Source of the DNA: CAYLRF01 sp964385995
GTDB taxonomy: Bacteria > Bacillota > Clostridia > Lachnospirales > Lachnospiraceae
Length of the DNA stretch: 56,820 nucleotides
Direction of reading: 5' to 3'
NCBI GenBank assembly: GCA_964385995.1
Contig: CAYLRF010000003.1
Coordinates: 1 to 56,820 of the forward strand
Shown here one piece after another: positions 9,309 through 16,715 of this stretch; position 1 is the first letter of the stretch, and each line of letters begins with the position of its first letter. A program made the translations under genes and the position numbers. The notes beneath the pieces are model-generated. The model was not told the origin of the DNA. It was given only the letters and a program-made list of their open reading frames with translations, and searched no databases.

Positions 9309-9923
9309 TTACTTCGCGGATCCGCCCGGGCCGTTAAGCCTCTCTCCCACGGCGCCTCCGGGATGAATCAAAGCGAATTGTTCCTCCGTATAACCCGTCT
9401 CCTCGATAAGCGCCGCCTGCAAAGCGTGAAAGATCACGCAAAGCGCCGTGGTACTTGTCGTTCCCTGCGTGTTGTATTTGTCCGTCTCACGGTTTACGTG
9501 CTGCTTTAAGACCGCGTCGGCGCCATTGGCAAGCGGAGAGGTAAGGTTTTCGGTAACCGTGATAACGTAAACGCCCTTTTTCTTACAGATGTCAAGGATC
9601 GGGAAAAGCTCCCCAGTACTGCCGCCGCGCGAGGCGAAGACGCATACGTCTCCCTTTTGCAAAAAGCCGGTCGCCCCGTGCACGGCTTCCGCCGGGGAAA
9701 TAAACCTCGCCGGCCGCTCAATGCAGCACATAAGATGGGCAAAATGCCGGCAGGCGATTCCGGAATGTCCGCAGCCGGTGGCTCCGATTCGCTGAGCGCG
9801 GGCAAGTAAACTTACGGCCTTCGAAAAAGCCGCGTCATCAAAATACGACTTCATCTCGCGTATGCACTCTTCCTCAATATCGTAAGCGTCTCTTGCCGCT
9901 CTTAACGCCCTCTCGCTTATCAT
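9309..9923 (-). CDS. SIS-domain sugar-phosphate isomerase-like protein
   Basis: A 204-residue single SIS domain of the KpsF/GutQ and hexulose-phosphate isomerase type. Typical elements are GATGCGHSGIACRHFAHLMC, VFASRGGSTGEL and the NTQGTTSTTALCVIFHALQ segment. There are no CBS domains, unlike full-length arabinose-5-phosphate isomerases, and the length fits stand-alone SIS isomerases. It probably isomerises a phosphorylated ketose/aldose. It is the first gene of the minus-strand catabolic set, transcribed from the divergent promoter at 9978-10006; 67 bases separate it from yjbQ. The leader holds three TTCGTTTT repeats that look like a regulator-binding site. Confidence 0.8.
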   Translation of the reverse strand: MISERALRAARDAYDIEEECIREMKSYFDDAAFSKAVSLLARAQRIGATGCGHSGIACRHFAHLMCCIERPARFISPAEAVHGATGFLQKGDVCVFASRGGSTGELFPILDICKKKGVYVITVTENLTSPLANGADAVLKQHVNRETDKYNTQGTTSTTALCVIFHALQAALIEETGYTEEQFALIHPGGAVGERLNGPGGSAK

Positions 9924-9936
9924 ATCCCCTCCGAAT

Positions 9937-9966
9937 TTCGTTTTCTTTTCGTTTTGCGTTCGTTTT
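9937..9966. promoter_or_regulatory. Candidate operator: three TTCGTTTT direct repeats at 11-bp spacing
   Basis: TTCGTTTT occurs at 9937, 9948 and 9959, exactly one helical turn apart, between the SIS gene start and its -10 box. TTTCGTTT-like direct repeats are known operators of several DeoR-family regulators (for example AgaR and GlpR in Escherichia coli), and a DeoR-type gene lies at 10839. That this regulator binds here is inference. Confidence 0.6.
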
Positions 9967-9977
9967 ACTCTGTTTGT

Positions 9978-10006
9978 AATTTATATCGGTTTTGAATGAT
10001 TGTCAA
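9978..10006 (-). promoter_or_regulatory. Promoter of the SIS/YjbQ/amidohydrolase set
   Basis: On the minus strand a perfect -35 TTGACA (10001-10006) and -10 TAAATT (9978-9983) are 17 bp apart. It is back to back with the plus-strand promoter starting at 10022. Confidence 0.65.
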
Positions 10007-10021
10007 TAGATTATTTTTTTC

Positions 10022-10050
10022 TTGACAGGCATCGGCGCGTTATGTATATT
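10022..10050 (+). promoter_or_regulatory. Promoter of the TIM-like/DeoR genes
   Basis: -35 TTGACA (10022-10027), 17-bp spacer, -10 TATATT (10045-10050), about 50 bases before the TIM-like start codon. The open frame that appears to begin with the TTG at 10022 is therefore promoter, not coding. Confidence 0.75.
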
Positions 10051-10102
10051 TGTTTTTCGAATTAGCGTTATCCGACAGTCGCGCCGGCAGGAAAGGAAAA
10101 TC

Positions 10103-10810
10103 ATGCTGAAAAATTTCGGTATCAAACCTCCGTTTTTTGAGATAGGTCCGAAAGCCTATCTCTACGGCGAGGAGATGTTAAAACTCGCCAAAGTGATAGA
10201 TAAGACCGCCATGAAGTACGATGTCGACGTCATCGTGACTCCCCAGTATACCGACATCGGCCTCCTTTCTCAAAACACCGAGAGGATCTTCGTTTTCGCG
10301 CAGCATATGGATCCTCTGCCCGTTGGCAGGGGCTTAGGCTCGGTGCTTCCCGAAGCCGTAAAAGCCGCGGGCGCGTCAGGAGTTATGTTAAATCACTCCG
10401 AAAAACCTCTTGCCCCCGAAGTGCTCGAAAAGACCATACGCCGCGCCGACGAAGTGGGGCTGGCTACCATCGTCTGCGCGGACACGATCGATGATGTGAA
10501 AAAAATCGCCGCCATGTCGCCGAATATCATCGTGGCGGAGCCTGCCGAGCTTATCGGCACCGGGAAAACGAGCGGGCGCGACTATGTGATAGAAACCATT
10601 AAAACGGTGCGCGGTATCAATCCCGACATCATGGTTCTTCAGGGCGCGGGCATCTCAAACGGCAGGGATGTCTACGATACGATTAAACTCGGAGCTCAGG
10701 CGACGGGCAGCACCAGCGGTATCATAAAAGCCGCCGATCCTTACGCCATGGTGGAAGAAATGCTTTTCGCGCTTAGAAAAGCATGGGATGAGACGCACCC
10801 CGCGTCGTAA
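10103..10810 (+). CDS. Triose-phosphate-isomerase-like protein (archaeal-type length)
   Basis: A 235-residue TIM-barrel isomerase close in length to archaeal triose-phosphate isomerases (about 225) and shorter than bacterial TpiA (about 250). The catalytic set is visible: K17 in EIGPKAYLYG, H98 in NHSEK and E146 in VAEPAELIGTG. AGGAAAGGAAAA lies just before the ATG at 10103. It is cotranscribed with a DeoR regulator and followed by an FGGY kinase. In tetritol pathways (for example the Brucella ery genes) a TpiA paralogue isomerises a tetrulose phosphate, so a dedicated sugar-phosphate isomerase is more likely than the glycolytic enzyme. The actual substrate is unknown. Confidence 0.85.
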   Translation: MLKNFGIKPPFFEIGPKAYLYGEEMLKLAKVIDKTAMKYDVDVIVTPQYTDIGLLSQNTERIFVFAQHMDPLPVGRGLGSVLPEAVKAAGASGVMLNHSEKPLAPEVLEKTIRRADEVGLATIVCADTIDDVKKIAAMSPNIIVAEPAELIGTGKTSGRDYVIETIKTVRGINPDIMVLQGAGISNGRDVYDTIKLGAQATGSTSGIIKAADPYAMVEEMLFALRKAWDETHPAS

Positions 10811-10838
10811 CTTACCTTTGTAATTCGAGGATTAACGG

Positions 10839-11603
10839 ATGGATGTTTTCGAGAGAAAAGAAAAAATATTGGAGCTTCTTCATAAGGACGGACGCGTAAA
10901 GGTAAATGACCTCGCCTCCCGCTTTGACATATCCGACGTCACGGTGCGAATGGATCTCGCGGATCTTGAGGCAAAGGGACTCTTATCCAGAGTACACGGC
11001 GGAGCCGTAAGTTCTTATAAGACGTATTACAATATGAGCATGAGGCAGAGACTTCTCGCGAACAGGGAGCAAAAAAAGGCCATCGGCAGGCGAATTTCGG
11101 AAATGATTAAGGAAAATGACACTGTGATGCTAAACGCCGGAACCACTCCCCTCACCGTTTTCCGCATGTTTCCCCCGAACATGAAGCTCAGTATCGTCAC
11201 AAACTCCGTCGCCATCGCCCTTGAAGCCGGCGCGATGGCAAATTACAACGTGGTGCTGCTTGGCGGGCTTATAAATGCCGAACATCAATTTGTCTACGGA
11301 GATGACGCCGCTTCCCAACTGGAAAAATATCACGCCGATAAACTGATCCTTTCCGTGGACGGTATAAGCGCCGAGGGCGGCCTTACCACGTACTACAATC
11401 AGGAAGCCGCCATTGACAATCTTATGCTAGCGCGTTCGGCCACGAGGATCATAGCCGCCGATTCAGACAAGCTGGGGCGCACGGCGTTCGCGAAGATCTC
11501 CGATATCTCCTTCGCGGATTACATTGTCACAAACAGGGATCCCTCCGCCGAAGACGAGACGGAAAAGATAAGGGAAACCGTACCGAACGTAATCGAAGTG
11601 TGA
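10839..11603 (+). CDS. DeoR/GlpR-family transcriptional regulator
   Basis: A 254-residue DeoR-type repressor. It has an N-terminal winged HTH (residues 1-57, with VNDLASRFDISDVTVRMDL and the RVHGGAV wing) and a C-terminal sugar-phosphate sensor domain with NAGTTPLTVFR and GIS.EGGLTTY motifs. GAGGA seven bases before the ATG. It lies 29 bases after the TIM-like gene. Likely effector: a phosphorylated sugar made or used by the neighbouring kinase and isomerases. Likely targets: the divergent promoters at 9978-10050, whose TTCGTTTT repeats resemble operators of this family. Confidence 0.9.
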   Translation: MDVFERKEKILELLHKDGRVKVNDLASRFDISDVTVRMDLADLEAKGLLSRVHGGAVSSYKTYYNMSMRQRLLANREQKKAIGRRISEMIKENDTVMLNAGTTPLTVFRMFPPNMKLSIVTNSVAIALEAGAMANYNVVLLGGLINAEHQFVYGDDAASQLEKYHADKLILSVDGISAEGGLTTYYNQEAAIDNLMLARSATRIIAADSDKLGRTAFAKISDISFADYIVTNRDPSAEDETEKIRETVPNVIEV

Positions 11604-11766
11604 GCGCGTATGTCCCCCGCCGTCACATATATCGAGCTTTGTGCTTCGCGATTTTGATTTATCGGGTAAGTACCGCGCGAAAGTCGGCGGCGTGTGACAC
11701 ATCTTTCGGTATTACCGTTCGATAATGCCTCTTCAATCAGCAATCAGACAGAAAGGAACGCGTATC

Positions 11767-13173
11767 ATGAGATATTTATTGGGAGTCGACGTGGGCACCA
11801 CCTCTTTAAAGGCGGCGCTCTTTGATGAAAATCTAAAACCCGCGGGATCGGTTACCAAGGATTATTCGCTTACCGTAAACAAAGACATGATAGAGTTTCC
11901 GCCCGAAGAGTACTGGCGGCTTTTTTCGGAGGCGTTATCGGAAATTTCTAAGGGACATGAGATCAGCGCGCTTGCCATTGATACGCAGTGCGAAACCATG
12001 ATCGTGACGGATGATAAGGGACAACCTCTTACCGACGCCATCGTATGGCTTGATAACCGCGCGTCCCGTGAAGCCGACATCATAAGAGAGCATTTCGGCG
12101 AACGGAAAGTATATGAAGTGACGGGTCAGCCCGAGATCACCGCGACATGGCCCGCGTGTAAGCTTCTCTGGCTTAAAAATAACCGCCCCGACATATGGCC
12201 CAGGATCGATAAGATATTTCTCCTTGAGGATTATCTCATCTACCGACTTACCGGCAGGTTCGTTACCGAAAGAACCCTGCAGTCCTCCACGATTTACATG
12301 GATATCCGAAGCGGCGCATGGTGGGACGAAATGCTGGATTTTATAGGCGTCTCCAAAAATCAGCTCCCCCGCGTCCTTGAAAGCGGAAGCTTTGTCGGGA
12401 CATATAACGGCATAAAAGTGGTGACAAGCGCCATAGATCAGATAGCGGGAGCCATCGGAGCGGGAGCCGTAAAAAAGGGCGTTATCACCGAGATGACGGG
12501 CACCACGATGGTCGTCTTCGTTCCTTCGGGGACGATACCCGCCTACAGCCCCGAAAGCAAGATCCCCTGTCACGTAAATTACGACGGCAAATATTGTCTT
12601 CTCCCCTGGTCTCCCACCGCCGGCATGGCGCTTAAATGGTTTAAAAACAATTTCTGTGAAAATTATGAAAGCTTTGACGAGCTTACGGCTCTTGCCGCGC
12701 AGGTACCGCCCGGAAGCGACGGCCTGACTTTTCTTCCGTATCTTTGCGGCTCCACCATGCCCAGATACAATCCCGCCGCGAAGGGGGCGTTCTTAGGACT
12801 CACATTGGAACATACCAGAGGTCACGCGGTAAGAAGTATCATGGAATCCGTGGCGTGCATGTTAAAGAGCAGTCTGGATTATCTGGGCGCGGACTGCGAT
12901 GAGATCCGCTCCATGGGAGGAGGCGCGAAAAGCCCCCTCTGGTGTCAGATTAAGGCCGACATGTGTCGGAAAAAGATCGTGACACTTAAAAACGATGAGA
13001 CGGCCTGCTTAGGCTCCGCCATCCTCGCGGGCGCGGCCGCGAAAGTATTCGACAGTGTCGAATCAGCCTGCGAAATGGCCGTCTCGATCAAAAATACCTA
13101 TGTTCCAAGCGGCGCCGACTACTCTGAATGTTACGAGAGATTTCGTAAGCTGGAGGATAAAATCCTTTCATAA
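11767..13173 (+). CDS. FGGY-family carbohydrate kinase (xylulokinase-like)
   Basis: A 468-residue sugar kinase. The N-terminal phosphate-binding GVDVGTTSLKA, the IDTQCETMI and WLDNRA segments and the C-terminal GGGAKSPLWCQIKAD motif are typical of xylulokinase-like FGGY enzymes, which phosphorylate pentuloses, tetritols or related polyols using ATP. AGAAAGGAA precedes the ATG at 11767, which is preferred over a frame start 14 codons earlier. The 163-base gap after the DeoR gene may hold its own promoter, but none is clear. With the TIM-like isomerase and regulator it forms a small sugar-catabolic module; the specific sugar is not resolved. Confidence 0.87.
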   Translation: MRYLLGVDVGTTSLKAALFDENLKPAGSVTKDYSLTVNKDMIEFPPEEYWRLFSEALSEISKGHEISALAIDTQCETMIVTDDKGQPLTDAIVWLDNRASREADIIREHFGERKVYEVTGQPEITATWPACKLLWLKNNRPDIWPRIDKIFLLEDYLIYRLTGRFVTERTLQSSTIYMDIRSGAWWDEMLDFIGVSKNQLPRVLESGSFVGTYNGIKVVTSAIDQIAGAIGAGAVKKGVITEMTGTTMVVFVPSGTIPAYSPESKIPCHVNYDGKYCLLPWSPTAGMALKWFKNNFCENYESFDELTALAAQVPPGSDGLTFLPYLCGSTMPRYNPAAKGAFLGLTLEHTRGHAVRSIMESVACMLKSSLDYLGADCDEIRSMGGGAKSPLWCQIKADMCRKKIVTLKNDETACLGSAILAGAAAKVFDSVESACEMAVSIKNTYVPSGADYSECYERFRKLEDKILS

Positions 13174-13176
13174 ACT

Positions 13177-13225
13177 CTCCGCCGGCATGCTTGCGTTCCG
13201 GTTGGGAAAAGGTTCGTTTGCCCCC
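13177..13225 (+). repeat. Dispersed repeat, copy 1
   Basis: About 45 bp directly after the kinase stop. The best conserved part, CCGGTTGGGAAAAGG then TTCGTTTGCCC, recurs on the minus strand at 19246-19292 with two differences, and the flanking TCCGCCGG and CATG elements are also shared. Confidence 0.7.
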
Positions 13226-13233
13226 CCCCCCCC
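13221..13233 (+). repeat. Run of 13 C
   Basis: An uninterrupted homopolymer of 13 cytosines in the intergenic region after the kinase gene, at the end of the dispersed repeat. No start codon or promoter is placed so that its length would obviously switch a gene. Confidence 0.9.
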
Positions 13234-13323
13234 ATATGAGAATGAAATTGGGAAGTGCCACACGAAATTCGAATATTTGGCAGGACACAGGGGGCTCGTA
13301 GTGCCAAACAACCGTAATATCAC

Positions 13324-13362
13324 TTTCTACCCCGACATCATAAAATGATGTCGGGGTAGAAA
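13324..13362. terminator. Bidirectional terminator between kinase and isomerase-like genes
   Basis: A perfect 17-bp stem, TTTCTACCCCGACATCA and its complement, around a TAAAA loop, located between convergent genes (kinase ends 13173, isomerase-like gene ends 13368). The stem is flanked only by short T/A stretches, but the position and perfect symmetry fit a shared terminator. Confidence 0.75.
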
Positions 13363-13367
13363 CATCC

Positions 13368-14717
13368 TCAGATAATCCCGACTCCCAGTATCCCGCAAAG
13401 ATCGCTCATGACATCGGTGATGTCTCCGTAAGCTATGATGTAATGCTGGCTCATCACGTTTTGCGTAAAGCACTCCACGTCATCCATGATGATCTCAAGA
13501 CCCGGCAGCTGCGGCGCGGGCTGCGTCCACCCCGCTTCTTCCCACTTTCTCGGCGTTACGGCCTCTCCCGTCGCCATATGCATGTAATAATCTCCGTCGT
13601 CCGCGAAAAGACGGCACAGCGTCACTTCTCCGGTCTTTACCTTGCTGACATTTAAGATGCCCTCGGAAAGTTCCCCGAACGCGGCCGGCATGACGGTTAC
13701 CTTACCGTTTACAGCCTCGGCCGGCACATAATCAGGCACACCCGCGAGTACGCGATCCTCAAAAAACTCATAAAACTCAAGGTAAAAAGCGCACTGCCCC
13801 GTCAGATATTTCACCATCAGCTGAGTGATATTTCCCAGTGAGTCGTTTTCGGGTATGGTGCAAAGTCCCGCCTCGTCCGCGAGCAGCATAAAGACGGGTG
13901 CCGGGGGAAATCCGCAAAGTTTCTTCATTCCGTCCACGTCTTTAATCGAAATCGCCTCGTATCCTCTTTCATCACAGATTGATTTTACTGCCAGATAATA
14001 TCCCGCAGCCGTCTTCATGCTCTCGGGATTTGCGGGCTTTATAAATTCCCATTTTGACATGCAGGTATCGATGACCCGCTGTTTTTCTTCCTCCGTCACC
14101 TTTTCATATCTCTGCTGCATTTCCAGCATCTCAAAGGTCTCGATCTCGGGTCCTATCTGCCTTTTAAGTGACGCGCCGTCATACAATGTGCCGTAAAGAT
14201 TCATGTCGCGGTACCCCGCCATCCCGCTTCTCGCGTGACGAAGACGCGCCGCCGCGGACGCGGCAAGAGCGTAGTTATATACCTCCTTTGTCTTTGAGGG
14301 AAGGCCCACGATATCGTAGACATATTTGAAATTATATCCCAGACTCTCGAATGTCCTTCGCAATGCGGCGGTCCCCGCCTGATCCGCTGTCGTCACGAGC
14401 CTTTCGCCTTCCATCCATCCGCAAAGTCCCCAAAGAATCATCGGCTTTTCACGAAAATACTCCGCGACCTTCACGACGGCGTGCGTGGGTATCCAGCCCG
14501 CCACGCAGAGAATGAGACAGTCGAAATCTTTTCCCTTAAGCGCCTCTACGGCCCCTTTTATGTCTTTTTCCTCATAATCGTCGCTGACCGGATATACCGG
14601 GATTAAATCAAGTCCGCGCTTTATCAGGCCCTCTTTAGCCGCTTTACACTTTCCGATTATTATCTCAACAGGTGTGTTTACTTCACCGAAACCCACAAAA
14701 GCCGCCTTTACCTTCAT
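13368..14717 (-). CDS. L-fucose/L-arabinose isomerase-fold protein
   Basis: A 449-residue protein with the two-domain layout of the L-fucose/L-arabinose isomerase superfamily: an N-terminal Rossmann-like half (VKAAFVGFGEVNTPVE, DCLILCVAGWIPTHAVV, LWGLCGWMEG) and a C-terminal half with the metal-site region E286-E292 area and HMATGEAV. Such proteins interconvert aldoses and ketoses with Mn2+, but many divergent members are uncharacterised. AAAAGGAGG is ideally placed before the ATG, which overlaps the lipoate ligase stop as ATGA. It is the last gene of the 2-oxo-acid dehydrogenase operon, an unexpected place for a sugar isomerase. Confidence 0.72.
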   Translation of the reverse strand: MKVKAAFVGFGEVNTPVEIIIGKCKAAKEGLIKRGLDLIPVYPVSDDYEEKDIKGAVEALKGKDFDCLILCVAGWIPTHAVVKVAEYFREKPMILWGLCGWMEGERLVTTADQAGTAALRRTFESLGYNFKYVYDIVGLPSKTKEVYNYALAASAAARLRHARSGMAGYRDMNLYGTLYDGASLKRQIGPEIETFEMLEMQQRYEKVTEEEKQRVIDTCMSKWEFIKPANPESMKTAAGYYLAVKSICDERGYEAISIKDVDGMKKLCGFPPAPVFMLLADEAGLCTIPENDSLGNITQLMVKYLTGQCAFYLEFYEFFEDRVLAGVPDYVPAEAVNGKVTVMPAAFGELSEGILNVSKVKTGEVTLCRLFADDGDYYMHMATGEAVTPRKWEEAGWTQPAPQLPGLEIIMDDVECFTQNVMSQHYIIAYGDITDVMSDLCGILGVGII

Positions 14718-15811
14718 AGTTTCCTCCTTTTATCTGACGCTTCTTTCGCAAGCCACCTTAAAACTTCCTCCACCTGAGCGCGTGTCCGCTCCTCTTGCGG
14801 CGCGCGTTCCTCTGCCTTACGACAACGTTTCGCGTTCGCCGCGTTTTCGGCATCTTCACCGCTGTTTTCGGACGCGCTACACTCATCAGGCGGATGCTCC
14901 TGCCCCGTCACGCCTATCCTGTCATATCTTCTTCCCTTTAACGCCTCCCTGATCCTTCCCGGAAGCGTCACATCTAGTGCGTCCGAATAGACTTCGCAGT
15001 CATCTATACAAAGATTCTTAAGGGATAAATGTACCTGCACCTCTCCCCATGAAAAACGATTTTCAAATACGATCCGGCACCCGGGCGAGTTTCCGTACCG
15101 CCACTGCCATGAGGCATGACGATCACAGGCTTTTCGCAACTCGGCCGGATCAGTAAGTTCGCTGATGTTACGCGGATATGCCTCTTTATATTCTTCCAGA
15201 AAAGCCTCTTTTAAGGCCTCCTTCATGGCATCTGCCGTCACGGCCGGATTTATATCACGCAGATTGCATACACGAGACTTTACGGAGCGGACGCCTTTTG
15301 CCTCGATTTTGTCATTTGACGGCGTCAGGTATCGGGCGAGGTTTTCTTTATTCACGTCTGTCATGATCGTCCCGTGATGAAGACGGCATCGGCGCGTCAC
15401 CGAAAAAGCGTTCCCCGAAAACTTATGTCCGTTTGCTGTCACTATGTCGTTTCTTCCCGAAATTTCGGTTTTGATCCCAAATTTCAGACAAGCGTTTTGT
15501 ATCACCCTAAACTGCCGCGAAAGATCGTAAACCTCAGGCGAAGCTATAAACGTAAAGCACAGATTCCCGAGATCCTGATAGACGGCGCCGCCTCCGGTGC
15601 TTCTTCTCGCGAGATACCCTCCCTCTTTTTCCAAAAGATCCGCGCGGCACTCGCGAATCGCGTTCTGACCCCGGCCGATTACGACCGTCTTTTCATTTTG
15701 CCAAAGGTAAAATATTAAAACGCCCGGCCGCACGGATTTGGCCAAAACCTCTTCCGCGGCCAGATTTTCCCACGGATTATGCCCTTTGCCCTCGACTATG
15801 AAATTTGTCAT
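14714..15811 (-). CDS. lplA: Lipoate-protein ligase A
   Basis: A 365-residue lipoate ligase: VVIGRGQNAIREC, the RRSTGGGAVYQDLGN lipoate/ATP loop (69-83) and NGHKFSGNAF with the catalytic-region lysine, followed by the C-terminal accessory domain. It attaches free lipoate to the E2 lipoyl lysine. About 70 residues near the C terminus (around 280-350) are rich in E, A and R, look disordered and are not typical of LplA; a basic tail follows. The start at 15809-15811 overlaps the DeoR stop (ATGA), implying translational coupling, and a good independent ribosome site is lacking. It serves the dehydrogenase encoded upstream. Confidence 0.9.
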   Translation of the reverse strand: MTNFIVEGKGHNPWENLAAEEVLAKSVRPGVLIFYLWQNEKTVVIGRGQNAIRECRADLLEKEGGYLARRSTGGGAVYQDLGNLCFTFIASPEVYDLSRQFRVIQNACLKFGIKTEISGRNDIVTANGHKFSGNAFSVTRRCRLHHGTIMTDVNKENLARYLTPSNDKIEAKGVRSVKSRVCNLRDINPAVTADAMKEALKEAFLEEYKEAYPRNISELTDPAELRKACDRHASWQWRYGNSPGCRIVFENRFSWGEVQVHLSLKNLCIDDCEVYSDALDVTLPGRIREALKGRRYDRIGVTGQEHPPDECSASENSGEDAENAANAKRCRKAEERAPQEERTRAQVEEVLRWLAKEASDKRRKL

Positions 15812-16563
15812 AAAACCGTCACGTTCGCGCAACGCGCCTGTCTTAAAAATTCCTCCGGCAGAGCCCCGTCGCTTATAACATAGTCCACGTCTTCCATTTG
15901 TCCGAACATATAGGGAAAGATCTTCCCGCATTTGGAGCTGTCCATGAGGATTACCTTGCAGGCGGCCTTTTTCATGATAAGCCTTTTTACCTGCATCTCA
16001 TCCTCCTTGCCGCAGGTAAAGCCTCCGTCCGCAGTATACCCCGATACGCCGATAAACGCCATCGCGATATTGATGTTTTCCAGCATTGAGAGCGTGACGG
16101 CGCCGGAAAGAGCCTGATTGGACCTGTTTAACGTGCCGCCCGCCACATGGATAGTCGGGTTTACAAGCCGCGACAGCTCGACCGCGATATTTGGCGCGGT
16201 AGTGAAGATATTAAGTTCGATGTCGGGCAGTATCTGTGCGAGAGCCATGCTACTCGTTCCCGCGTCCAGAAATACGGTGCTGTCGGTGTGGATTAGTTCC
16301 AGCGCCTTGCTCGCGATCTCGCGCTTCTCTGTAACGCGGCTTTGAAGTCTTGTCTCGAATTTGCCCTCGGTAATGACGTGGTAATTTACCGACATGGCGC
16401 CGCCCCTGGTGCGGATAATGAGGCGCTCCTGCTCAAGCCTGGCCAGATCCCGGTGAATGGTCATGACGCTTACATCCGGGAAAAGCTCGGTGAGCTGCTT
16501 TATCGACACCGCGCCCTTTTCCTGTATGTATTTATGTATCTGTTCCCTGCGTATCTGGTTCAT
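15808..16563 (-). CDS. DeoR/GlpR-family transcriptional regulator
   Basis: A 251-residue DeoR-type regulator with an N-terminal HTH (VSIKQLTELFPDVSVMTIHRDL, IIRTRGGAM wing) and the sugar-phosphate-binding-type C-terminal domain (DAGTSSMALAQ, TADGGFTCGKEDE, DSSKCGK). AAGAGG six bases before the ATG. It is the fourth gene of the dehydrogenase operon, so autoregulation through the palindrome at 22207-22248 is plausible. A sugar-phosphate-type sensor in a 2-oxo-acid dehydrogenase operon suggests a sugar-derived signal. Confidence 0.88.
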   Translation of the reverse strand: MNQIRREQIHKYIQEKGAVSIKQLTELFPDVSVMTIHRDLARLEQERLIIRTRGGAMSVNYHVITEGKFETRLQSRVTEKREIASKALELIHTDSTVFLDAGTSSMALAQILPDIELNIFTTAPNIAVELSRLVNPTIHVAGGTLNRSNQALSGAVTLSMLENINIAMAFIGVSGYTADGGFTCGKEDEMQVKRLIMKKAACKVILMDSSKCGKIFPYMFGQMEDVDYVISDGALPEEFLRQARCANVTVL

Positions 16564-16715
16564 CCCGTGCCTCTTACCGATTTGACATTACACCACCGTT
16601 TTGCCGTGCCGTCCGTACGCACCTCGCATACGGCCCTTGGTTTCGCGACTTTAAGCTTTCCCGGGGTTTTGCGCGTTTGTTATCCGTGAAATTTACTCTC
16701 CGCAAGCTCCTACAC

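Noticed and set aside
10022..10102. Extended N terminus of the TIM-like protein from the TTG at 10022
   Set aside because: The TTG is part of the -35 box and a strong ribosome site stands directly before the ATG at 10103.
13221..13233. Poly-C phase-variation switch
   Set aside because: The tract is downstream of a gene and before a convergent terminator; no reading frame or promoter depends on its length.
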